NCBI GenBank assembly: GCA_030533445.1
Contig: CM060080.1
Span: 18,057,377-18,121,376, forward strand
Reading direction: 5' to 3'
Length of the DNA: 64,000 nucleotides
From: Cyprinodon diabolis
Taxonomy: Eukaryota > Chordata > Actinopteri > Cyprinodontiformes > Cyprinodontidae
Under the pieces are notes generated by a model that had not been told where the DNA came from, did no database searches, and worked only from the letters and a program-made list of their open reading frames with translations. Positions 1 to 55,980 of this stretch are shown here, piece after piece. The translations under genes were made by a program, and so were the position numbers. Position 1 is the first letter of the stretch. Each line of letters starts with the position of its first letter.

Positions 1-45125
<45,125 letters not shown>

Positions 45126-45135
45126 GTATCCTTTG
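45126..45135 (+). promoter_or_regulatory. U12-type (minor spliceosome) 5' splice site
   Basis: The bases gtatcctttg fit the U12 donor consensus (A/G)TATCCTTT at every position. Such introns are removed by the U11/U12 machinery and usually more slowly. The position agrees with a conserved exon border in the RapGAP domain. The matching branch site and acceptor were not located. Confidence 0.75.
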
Positions 45136-48100
45136 AAAATTGAAAAGCCAAAGGTAGGTCTCAGAGACTGAGATTTCCTCTAAGCACCGCTAGGTTTCAG
45201 CAGGGGGCTGTAGTTGTATAGATTTGATTCTCAGTCATTTCAGATTTTCCCCCATGAGTGTGATATTCCACTTCAAATACGATCTTCGTTTTGATTTCAG
45301 CTCCACCGATATTGGAAAGAAAAATACTATTTAGTTGTCCCAGTTAAAACGCATGCCTTCCGTGAGCCTGATGAATAACTACAGTAGTTTTTCCACTGTT
45401 AGTGTAACCAGTAGTCAATAAAAACTTCACACTGTTCAGATTCTAAGCTCCAGTTTTAACTCGGTTTGTTCACTGCTTATATCTACTGTATTTTCAGACT
45501 CTTAGCTAGTAATTTTGGCAAAATCTGCATTCAGCCAAGTGCTCAAGGGAACCAAATTTTGGAAGAAAGATTTTGCGGAATATATGCTTACTCTGATAAC
45601 CATTAAATGGAGAAAAGATGAGTTGCCTTGTCAAGAGGAGGTTTTCAAATTTTTGAGATCATAGAACAATTTATGTTCAGTTACTAAAAAAAAAAAGTTT
45701 GAAGACTTCCTTTTACACTTTGCGTTGTGAGTGAAAATGTTGTTTGATTCTTAGCTTGAGGAGTAGAAGTTGAGGATCGATGTCCAGTGGGGTTTGGTTC
45801 TGTGATAGAGCTCTATTGAGTCTGATGGTTTTTTTTTTTTTTTTTTTATTGTTGTGCACAGGAAGGTTAGGCTGGTCTGTGTGGTGCTGTGTGTCTCTGA
45901 GTGTGAAGGAGGAAGAGGGAAACGGCCGAGTGCGTGTACAGTTTGCCTGATCTGATGTGATGGTAGCTCGGTTTGAAGAAGCCAGAAGTCGATACTTATT
46001 GATGAATGTCCTCTGTAGCTCAGTTTCTAAATGAGAGGCTTCGCTCTGCACTCTCAAAGACAGAAATGCACACACATACACCTCCACACATCTGGCCATG
46101 TTTTGCACATACTGATAATTACACTCACAATGTTCGAAACACTTCTGAGGTGAAATAATGTATCCAATAAGCGCGTCCGCAGCTAGCTGTTTCAATGGAT
46201 GTACTTTCAAAAACTCACCCTGTGTTTATATGATAAAAGCTCCTTTTAACTGCAGTTCCAGCAATTTAATCTCAGCAAAATGCTCCCGATGTGTCTTCCT
46301 GTCCATCTCCATGACAACGTTTGATAACTTTTTAAACTAAAATGTTAAGTTGTTTGAGTTCTGCTTAAAATTTACAACCAGGCAAGCATGACAATGATTT
46401 AACCAGAAAATGTTCCCTGTCGACTTTCAGTGGAGTTTATATGAATATTTTTTCTCTTTTAGTAGTTTAATTTTAATAACTGATTCAGTAAATCAACTAT
46501 AAATCGATTCATAATCAATTTGAAATGTGAAATTATTATTGATTAATCATATAGAGTGAGAATATCAACTATTTGTTCCTGTTTAATTTGATAATTGATT
46601 TACATTCTTAGAAATAATAAAATATCAGACTAGAGTTAAAATATATAAGACATTTTAGCCTTCTGAAAATATGTGTCTGGGCTCCTCTTCCATGAATCAG
46701 TGTATCAATGTGGTTTGGTATGGAGGTTATCAGCCTCCAGTACTGCTGAGATTTTCAGGAAGCCCTAGTTGCTCTAACAGCTTATCTTCGTTGTTGGATC
46801 GCTTGTATTCCTCTCAAAATGACTGCATTGATTTTCTATGGGGTTGGCTAGCTAGTCAATCACAGCTATGCCATGGTGATTAAACCAGGTATTGGTATTT
46901 TTGACAGTGTGAACAGGTATTAAGCAGTCTGCCAAAAAAAGAAATCAGGATTTAGGTTTAGCTTGTCAGAATGAGGAAGCATGAAGGTCTTTAAAATGTC
47001 TTGGTGGACCGATGCACTGAGTTTGGAGCTGATGAAACACAGTGGACTACGCCAGCAGTTAGACTTGCTGATAAATCGACTCTACATGACTTTCAGAAGG
47101 TTTGATTTTATGTCTGGACCTTGATTTGTCAGCGAGATATTCTTGTAGATAAAAAGGAGACTTTCAACCTCAAGCTGTAATGCCTTTTCTGACCTCGCCT
47201 CTAGTTCAGAAGAGGTTTAAAATATTTATAGAGAAGGTTGAACCCAACATCCTCAATATTTCAGACTCTAGCCACAATAATCCTTTTTCCTTCTAAACCT
47301 TTTTTCCACCACACTCCTTCCAACTTTCCATTAAAGTAGTTGCATTCAGCACTCTGGGACTGGAGTGTTTAACCCTTATTGAGGAGGGAGGCGATGTTTG
47401 TCAAGTCAGCCATCGTCTCCATGACTGAGGCCTTTGGCAAACAGGCTTATATTGGATTGTTGCATACAAGCCAGAATTACATGCATTTCTTTCACCTTTA
47501 TCTAGTGTACATTTTAAAATATTGCATCAGAAGAGCTTAAGAGAAACGTCAAAGTTCAACAAAAATAAAATGTAATTCACAAACAAGTTTTTATGCTCAC
47601 TTAAGGTGGTTTTTGGCTTTCTTGAAAAAGGGTTAATGTTCAAAATGGGAGATGGAAAAATTTTTTTGATTCAGCTCTGATGTAGCAAACTGACTGATCA
47701 GCTGTTTTTGCTGTCGGCCTGATGTTCCTATTATGCACATAAACATGGCTGTAAGCAACATTGCTATTACTAGCTGACATGTTAGACATTAGAACAGCTT
47801 GTAACACATTCATTAAAACTTTTCTTCATTACTGATGTGTGGTCAGTACTAGATTGCAGCCCTTTACTTCCTGTTTATCAAAGCGTTGCATGACGAAGTA
47901 ATGTGGACGACGATGTGTGACGACATTGCTCTTTGTGGCGACTAAAGAGACACTTTTCATGTTACTTCTCTACCCTTTTCTCCCATTTCACCTTGGTCAT
48001 TTCCTCCTTATTCTTTCTTGTTTCACTTTTCTTTGTTTTTCTAAATGAACTAATTAGACTTAGGATTGGGTAGTTTAAAATAATCGTTTTCCAGTTCAAT

Positions 48101-49534
48101 TCCACCTTTGTTTGCATATTTAACTTCTGTTTTCTTTTTGCTTGTGTGACTCTCTTTCACTCTGCAGACATTTGTGCACCTTTGTGTTTTTTTGTCTTAG
48201 ATCGGATTTACAGCCTGCGTGCTTACATGTGTACGTCTGTCTGCATGTATCTTGTATTCCTGAGTGTTTGTGTGCGAGTTGGTGAGAGTCCCAGTGTGTA
48301 TTGATCGGTGGTAAGCAGCAGGTCGATGTCTCTGACAGGCTGAATTACAGTAATCAGTCATTATTGACTCCCCATGTCTCTGCTACGCTCACTGCTCTCC
48401 TCTCACCACTTGTCGGCTTCTTTTTGTTTCTTTTTATTCCTCGACCCCCTGAAACTCTTTCTGCTTTTACATCCCTTCTTATCCATCCCAACATTCCTCT
48501 TCTTCTTTTTTTTATGTCTTTCAGGCCTGTACCAACTCCTGTCTTTATCTCTCTTCCATCATTTGCTTTTTTACAAATTTCAGATTTTTTTATTTATTTT
48601 TTCCCTCAGCTCATTTCCTTTTTTATTCATGCATCTGCAACTACATTCCCTAAGTTGAGGGAAAGTTGTCATGATGTATGTCATATCAAATCAGATTCAT
48701 TCTGTGGTAAATGGACACGAGCAGGTTTTAGTCTAACTCAGACACTTTTATCTAGTCTTTTTATTTCACTAAATCATCTAGCAAATCCTTGCAGTAATAG
48801 TAATTTGCATTGATAAGTGTACATAGATTTTAATTGAAAACAGAGGTTGTGTGCAGACACCTCTAAATTGACCCTTCACCTGGAGCTGTTTGTTTTGAAT
48901 GACTTTAGAAACTTAAATTCCTGCTCTTGGCGTTCCAGTTTTTAAACAAAGTAGTGTTTCCACAACCTTCCCAGGTTTTTTTTCCAAAGCTATTTCTTTA
49001 TCAGCAGGTCTAAAAGATTATTATCAAGACAAACTAATGAATCTCTCATTTAGTCTGAAAAACAATCGTTTTCAATCTATTAAAAATAAATGCAGCCTCA
49101 TCCATGAGATGGTTAAATATTACTGTAGTGAAGCATCTTTATGATGTCTATTTGGAGATGTATGTAAAAGTGGTAAAATCAATGTAACACTGCCTGTGAT
49201 TTCACATTACCTGAGGTCTGCTTATGATTGGCTGACTACTTCCTCAAAAGCACTTTTTCAGTCAGTCCCACCCATTCAATTCTTTAGCCTTACCTTCTAT
49301 CCATTTTCCCCTGTTTGTTCATCTATCTGTTACTCCATCCTTTACCTCCATTCCTATATTCATCCTATCATCTGGTGAGTCATCCATCAGGATTTCAAAT
49401 TTCACCATCAGAGAAATATATAGAAATTGGTTTTTTCCAAGTATCTTTAGTTCTTAGAAATTAGACGACAAGCATAATGTTGAATTATTCTGACGTTAAA
49501 GATCTGTAGGAAATTATTGTTGAATATGTTAATA
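45126..49534 (+). other. first part of the long terminal intron
   Basis: AT-rich sequence with pyrimidine-rich blocks (48.3-48.8 kb). I looked for the expected YEERARYLQ-type terminal exon here and found none. Long open frames at 45.71-46.21 kb (minus) and 48.30-48.81 kb (plus) are composition effects. Confidence 0.5.
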
Positions 49535-49538
49535 TTAA

Positions 49539-49812
49539 AGGTATAGTGGAGAATGCTCTTTTTCAGGGTGGATCATCAAAATGAGTGGTCCTCCTAATTG
49601 TCAGTCATTCTGGTGATATGTTTACGTAAGGCCGTCCTACCTGCTCGTCCCAATTTAATTCGCCAATGGTGAGTCAGACATAGAAAAATTTTTATTCTTC
49701 TTTTGTAAAGTAAGGTTCTATGAGCGATGCAAACAGCAACATGTGCAATTGCAGCAACAATTGTATGTGCAATTATTTTTTTTAAATCCGTGATAATCTT
49801 CCACTATACCTT
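49539..49812. mobile_element. TTAA-type MITE, copy B
   Basis: The left end reads ttaaaggtatagtgga and the right end in reverse ttaaaaggtatagtgg. TTAA flanks are at 49535-49538 and 49813-49816. The interior shares ggtggatcatcaaaat and taaggccgtcc with copy A at 3.2 kb; B is shorter and better preserved at its ends. Confidence 0.75.
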
Positions 49813-50840
49813 TTAAGACATTAACAATTAAAAATACTAAAACCAATGTACTAATTCTAAGTGGTGGTTTTGTGTTATGTTCCAGTTCTGCAAACATTTC
49901 CATTAGAACTAGTAAAACTGCTGTTTCAAGTCTTTTTTTCCCCAAACATTGCGCCTTTAAAAAAAAAAAAAACACATATCTTTTCTTCAGTTTTCATAAA
50001 CCAATGCCATATTTGATAACGTGCTGTGTCAAAAATGGTGTAAGGAACCAGACATTTTCTTAAAGCTACTTCCTTTCTCTTTCATTTGTTAGTATTTATA
50101 TTTCTGTATCAAACACTTGTTATCTGGGTCTAATTTTGTGGGGATAAAATTTATCTGGGCAAATTTTATGGGGATGAAGGGTGTAAAATTCAGTATGTTA
50201 CTCTATCAGGACTGGGTTAGTTAACTGTTAAGTAACACTAGTGTACCTAGTGACTTTGTGGAGATAAGGATTTTACTGCTCTCACAGATCAAACCAGATC
50301 TGCCAAAGTTAAAATGTGAAGTTTAGAGGTTTACAGAAAGATTTGACATCACCAAATCCTGAAGCTTCAAATGGAGTCCGTTCCAAAAGATCAAAATTAT
50401 CAGTTGATAATTAGCATGTAAATTTAAAAATTAAGATACTTGTTTTCGCCTTGTTTTATAATTAGAGTTTGTACCCGTTTTAAGTTTTGATGCTCAGCTT
50501 TTGGGGTTTGAATAATCAGTAACATGGCACCAAGACCTGAAAGTTGGACATTGTTCACATGAAGAGAAAAAAACAAACCCATGAAGTGATACATAAAGAT
50601 GTGTCCGCTTCATTGTGCTGCTCTGTGACAAAGAGGGATCCTATTGAGGAGTTCCCACAGAGGATGAATAGAGAGACGAAGGGCAGGTTGGCGGGGCAAA
50701 GTATGTCAGTGATAACTGCCATTTTTTTCCTCCTCTTTCCCTCTTCCTGTCTGCCCCCTTCCCTCCCTCTCTGTCTCTTGGCCCTAGGGGCAGTCCATCT
50801 GCCTTTTCTCTGTCTCTGATCTTTCATTCACCATGACTAG

Positions 50841-51079
50841 AGCCATCCAAAAGCACTCGGAGTGCCAGGCTGCTGGAGCAGCTGTGTACGAGCACCGCTC
50901 TATCTCACAATATCAGCTCGTTGCAGGAAGAAGGTCCAGTCCAAAACTCCCCACATGAAAATGCATCCCTCACCAGGTCTAAGGAACTTTCTCTGCCCTT
51001 CGATAACTTGTATAAACACAGAAGCAGACTTCTGCTCAGTGTACTCAGAATACCACTATCTCTGCATTCCTTTGATTAG
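50841..51079 (+). other. coding-like open segment, unassigned (possible alternative 3' exon)
   Basis: After tctttcattcaccatgactag an open frame starts one base into a codon and reads PSKSTRSARLLEQLCTSTAL, SHNISSLQEEGPVQNSPHEN, SLTRSKELSLPFDNLYKHRS and SVLRIPLSLHSFD before a TAG at 51077-51079. Strong pyrimidine tracts lie upstream (50.72-50.79 kb and just before the acceptor). The composition is protein-like and differs from the surrounding AT-rich intron. I do not recognise it firmly. It could be an alternative terminal exon of ralgapa1, but its entry phase (1) does not match the exit phase of e38 (2), so at least one unseen exon would be needed between them. Confidence 0.4.
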
Positions 51080-54000
51080 AACAGATGAAGGTAAGGAGCT
51101 GCCTGCTGGGTGATAGATTAGTTTCATGTCTTCAACCTAGTACCGGATATAATTTGATTCTGCTCTGTTCGACTTAATGCCACAGTGCAGCTAAAGGTGC
51201 CACTTGCTAAGAATATTCATAGACATGTTTAAGATGAAACCGAAAATTGCTAATTACAAATTTATTCAAAAAAATCAAAGAACTAGTATTTTTATATTCA
51301 TTATAGAATACCAAATGCACCCTTTTTATTTTAAACATGCAACCACCAAAAACAACATCAATGTCATTATAATTTTAAATATATATCTCTGTCCAATAGT
51401 ATTAAATACCATAGTAATATTTCATAGCAATAATACATGTTTAAACATCACATTAAAATTTGATGCTTACTGTGATGTAAGTCTGTTTTTATCTTTTTTA
51501 TCCATTTTATTGCTATTTTATTTTATATTGTTTTGCTTTTTATCCTTTAGTAGCTGTTCAACACTCAATTTGAAAGAGCTATTTCAAAAAAGCTCAATAC
51601 ACTAAAATCTAGCAACTTTTCTCAGATTGCAAAGACGTGATTTTCTGACCATTTAGAGAATGTTTAATATTCAAAGGCTGCCCTCTTATAGAATTAAACA
51701 TGTTCTAACCTCATAGATATGGGAGATCTGAGTCTTTTTATCTGTTATGAAACGGATGAGTCCTACAAAACTCTGCAAATGATGGGTTTACAATTGATGT
51801 TTTTATTCTTTTGACGAAAGATGATCAAGAAAAACATGATTTTAAAGGTAAACATATGTATGTTATCTACAAACATAACAGATGTTGCATCCCCTATTAT
51901 AAAAACAGTATGTTTGTCCCATTAATGAGTCCCACCTTTCGAAATTCAGGCATTGTGATCTTCTAAAAGGAACTGAAGCAGTGGTCTGTTTTTTTTCTGT
52001 TACAACTGAAATTTGAATGAAAAAAAAGACATTTGTTGAATTAGTATATCATAGAATTAGTGTTAGTTGTCGTCCACTACTTAGTAACATCTCTATGTCC
52101 TACAATATTAAAGGTAAGTGTAGAAGTAAGCTGTTTTGAAGATTTAAATCTATATTATCTAAAGAGTAATAATGCGTAGTGATGAATGTATACATTTTTT
52201 GGTATAAGTGAATATTTTCTTTTAAATTCTGTTTTCTGAGCAAAACTTCTGCTTTGAGTCAAACTTGAGGATTTGTAATACAGACATTAGTTTGTGCTTT
52301 TGAAGATGCATACAGCGTCTCTGGCTGTCCTCCATCTGCTTCTGGGTGATTGTGGTTCTGGGAAACAATGTTGGAGAGATGCTAAGCTGCTGCACAAATA
52401 CAGAGCCACAAGCAAACACACTCCCCTAGCAAGTGTGGATGTATGCTTGAATATACATCACCTATCCACTAATACTCCTGCACATGATGCTGTTTGGGGG
52501 TATGTTTCACTCTCAGGATAATGGTTTGTGTTTTTGAGTTTAGAGACCCCCCCTCAGTAGTAGTTGATTGGCAGAGATCGCTGCGCTGAGGCTGGGGTCA
52601 GCATATGGCTCAGTATGATAGCAAAGCTGTGTTTGTGTGTGACAGCGTGTGTGTGGCTGCCTTTTTCCTCTCTTTCACACACTGTTCCCTGTGAAATGAT
52701 GGCAGCTCTGGGCATGTAGCGCTATTATCCCCCATATTCACACACACGAATGGCAGCCAAACGCTAGCGGCCTGCTTGGCTTCTCTTTGACAGCTCACAC
52801 AATAGAGCTTATTGTCCAAGGGAGGCTACAATTTGCTATGTGTGACGAGGAGTGTGTGTATAACTCATTGTTGGTAGAAAGGTGAGGGTAGCACCCAGAA
52901 AATAAAACCTGAAGACATGTTCTTATTGCTGATAATGAAACTTGTTCTTGTTATCCATAACCTTCCCCAGATTGTACTGTAACCTTCAGAGACCTGAAAA
53001 CATCTTTCTGTAAAGTAGGAAGAATATGGGCTGTTACCTCCATCTTGATTTATTAGGCAGGCTTTTATTGCAAATTAACACATCTTTATAAATTTATATT
53101 GGGCTCTGATTGGGAGGGGTAAACTACTTCCTGTGAGCTAGATAGAGGAAATTAAAAGGAAGTGATGAGGTGAAAGGGGTATTTGGTAATATCTTCTCCT
53201 CAAGGGGAGAGGTGTCTGTTTATAGAGACGCCAGTCTGATTATAGTCATACACTGATGTTAAAAATTTTACTGTTAATCTCTAAATATTAGGTTTGTTTT
53301 TTTCATTCAACAATGAATTCAGATCATTAAAAAATAGGTTTCTTGTGCCATGAATGCTAATGTACATGTTACTTCAGATATGTATGCGGGATGTTTAAAA
53401 TAATTGTGTAAATAATCATCCATCATTCCTTTTTTTTTTTTTATCAACCTAATTTTTTCCCATTCACATTTAACACTTCCTTCCTCTGTTTCTTTCCTAT
53501 GTTCCTTCCTTCCTACCTTCCATCCCTCCCCCATCAACCATCCATCCTTCTAGACATTTGTCATAAACTCATTAGTCTTAGTATGTATGTCCCATACCTT
53601 CACACTCCTGTCCATCTGACCATTTCTTCATCCATCCTTTATTTTTACTGCAACTCATGCCATTCATCATCCATTCATCCGCCATGCCAGCAAACTGCAC
53701 CTCAGCTCATTCCCTCCTTCATCAATTTTCACCCAAAGTCAGCCTTATTGTTTTTGATTAATAATCTGACATCTTAATTCATTCTGATAAAATTTCTTCA
53801 TATCATGTTTATGCTCTTAATCCTGAGATAGAAGTTTCCTGTCTTAAAAGAGGGACTGGTGTCAGTCTGTGTTTATGGCTGTCACCAAGAGCTGTGCAGA
53901 CACATGCGTTGTTGCCATCAGTGGCTGGATCACACCTTGTTGGAGCAGACCCCCCTCTGACTGGTAAACAAGTTAATCTGTGGCGTTGTGTGTGCGTTTG

Positions 54001-54300
54001 TGCGCCAATGAGCTTTGTGGCTCGGTGTGTGAATGTAAGCATTTTGTGTGACAAGGTGTTTAAGATTCAAGAAGGGATCTGGTAGATGACAGAGGCCGAG
54101 AAGTGCAGCACAGCAAACTGTTTTGTCATGAGCTCTAATAGCCATCCTGATTTTTGGACTTGTAGAGTAAGAAACTGCAGTGAACGCAGGAGAGTTTTTT
54201 GAACCAAAAAAAAAAAAAAAGCTAAATCTATAATTATAAATAGCTGTTACTTAGCTGTTAAGGTGACTTGTAAAAGAAGATATGGCCAAGGAAGTTAGGA
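51080..54300 (+). other. intron sequence
   Basis: AT-rich with a GC-balanced patch at about 52.53-52.86 kb and pyrimidine-rich sequence at 53.45-53.72 kb. No gene or transposon ends were recognised. Confidence 0.4.
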
Positions 54301-54314
54301 TGGAAAGAAGCCAG

Positions 54315-54560
54315 CCAGGTGCTGCTAATTAAATTAAATTAATTGACTGATCATTATTGGGTGCGAGCACCTTTTTATAAAAGATGTTAAATAGGGGTAC
54401 AGATGTCACTTGTGACTACAGTTGTGTGTTTTACACAGTGTCAAATTCGAAAGACACCAGAGATGACGCAACTGTTACTGCCCATCAATGTACAATTAGA
54501 AGAGATTATTCTAAAGGGAAAGAAAGCAAAACAGCTGGCATTCTTCTCAGGATATGATCT
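54315..54560 (+). mobile_element. possible decayed Tc1-like 5' region
   Basis: The order of a tataaaag-like box, gtgtgttttacacagtgtcaa, gaaagacaccagagatg and actgttactgcccatcaat resembles the leader and first codons of fish Tc1 genes. All frames are broken and no ends were found. Confidence 0.3.
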
Positions 54561-55375
54561 GTGGGACTTAATTTACTAGCAATTTAAAATTACTCTATTG
54601 GACAGACAGCTTTATGCGAGGAATTGTAGCTATATCGTGTATATGAGAGCTATAAGTATCTTTATAGTAATGCTGATGGGTAATAAGAAGGTTTAAATCA
54701 ACCTTACAATCGAAGCAACTAAAGAGAGAGCTAAAAAAAATAGAGTTGGCAAATTATCTGCAGTATTAAAGGCTGTTCATCAGCTGATTAAACATTTAAG
54801 GCCAGAGCTGCACAAGTCTAAATCTGTTTTTTGGGATAGGGGCCTGCCTTCACATGGTTAATGAGACAAAAAGGCTTTTTTTCTTGTTGGATGGTTAAAG
54901 GTCCTAAAATATCGTCATGGGTTCAGGCCAAATAAATCTTTCTAAATAAAATGAAATGGACAGATCTTCCCCCATGTTAGAATTTATCAAAAGACTTATT
55001 AAACAGGACAATAATTGCAAGTAAAAAGCTTCAATAAAAAAAAAAATATATTAAAAAAAACCTTTCAAATTGCAGATTTTCCTAAGGGGCTACAAAACTT
55101 CCAAAGGAGCGTCAAAGATGTGAGATTCGGTAGTGCCAAGAAAAAAACTTTACCTTGACAGTTGTCTTAGCTCTCATAGACCATGACAAGAACATCCCAA
55201 TGGAAAGACTTTTACTTCCACTAGCGCAATGTCATTAAATAAAGCAAGGGTCCTTCAGGTGTTGCGCCGTCAGTATTTTCTCCTTCATGTGGAAAAGTTG
55301 TGGTTGACTTCATGACAGAATGGCTTGTTTGTGCAGCAATTACTTAATCTTAAAACTCGACAAACCTTCAGTTTC

Positions 55376-55980
55376 AAGTCAGTGTATTTATATAGAGCCA
55401 ATTCACCACACATGTCACCTCAAGGTAGCCTCGTGAGACCATCCTGATCTTGCGAGCTTTCAAGATTTCAATCGCTAATCAGTCTGGAGACTCTCAGTTG
55501 AAGAAAATTTGGAGCCGTTCACCAAACGAACGTCCAATCAGCGTTGGCTTTGAGGCGGGTTGAGGTGTGACGCAACGAGAAGCGCGAGAGTTCAGTCTAA
55601 AGAACATGCCGGCTTCAGCCGATGAAACTAGCGTTAGCGTGGCTATCGAGCAAGTTTTATCGGAATTACACTGTATTTCTTCACTGAAAGAAGAGCAAAA
55701 CACTGCTCTGAAGGCTTTTCTCAGAGGAAAAGATGTTTTTGCTCTTCTCCCGACTGGTTTCGGCAAGAGTTTGATCTATCAATTGGCTCCTTTTCGTCGT
55801 CGCTCTGTTACGTCATATGCATAGAGTCATTGACTCGACAGCAATCCCTAAAACCACGCATGCATGTGGTGACAGTAGAGAGGAACACTTTCCTTTTAAA
55901 CAGGAAGAAACCTCCAAACAGGGAAAAGGTTCGGTATGAGTGGCCATCTGCTTAGGCCGACTGGAACTTTGCAACGTTTC
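55376..55980 (+). repeat. dispersed repeat interrupted by a helicase-bearing element
   Basis: The left part (tatagagccaattcaccaca to about 55.425 kb) and right part (from about 55.823 kb, gactcgacagcaatcccta to gaggaacactttccttttaa) are halves of the family seen at 28.87-29.09 kb. The intervening DNA is a separate insertion. Confidence 0.6.
55426..55824 (+). mobile_element. truncated transposon with RecQ-like helicase N-terminal fragment
   Basis: The left end reads tagcctcgtgagaccatcct. A frame from ATG 55605 encodes MPASADETSVSVAIEQVLSE, then LKEEQNTALKAFLRGKDVF and ALLPTGFGKSLIYQL, ending at TAG 55822-55824. PTGFGKS is the P-loop (motif I) of RecQ-type DNA helicases, and the LKEEQ..A...L.GKDVF part before it fits the region upstream of that loop. 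The rest of the helicase and a right terminus are missing. It shares its layout with the minus-strand frame in the 3.74-4.29 kb element. Confidence 0.7.

Noticed and set aside
45126..45170. Read-through of e38 as the true C-terminus (about 15 extra codons)
   Set aside because: A full U12 donor match lies exactly at the family's exon border, and the extra residues do not resemble the conserved end.
45713..46210. 165-codon open frame, minus strand
   Set aside because: No splice context, low-complexity Lys run from a poly-T tract, and no family resemblance.
48301..48813. 170-codon open frame, plus strand
   Set aside because: Composition is driven by a pyrimidine-rich block (Phe/Leu/Ser/Pro) and it is not protein-like.
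50555..50827. 90-codon antisense Arg/Lys-rich frame
   Set aside because: It is the complement of a long pyrimidine tract.
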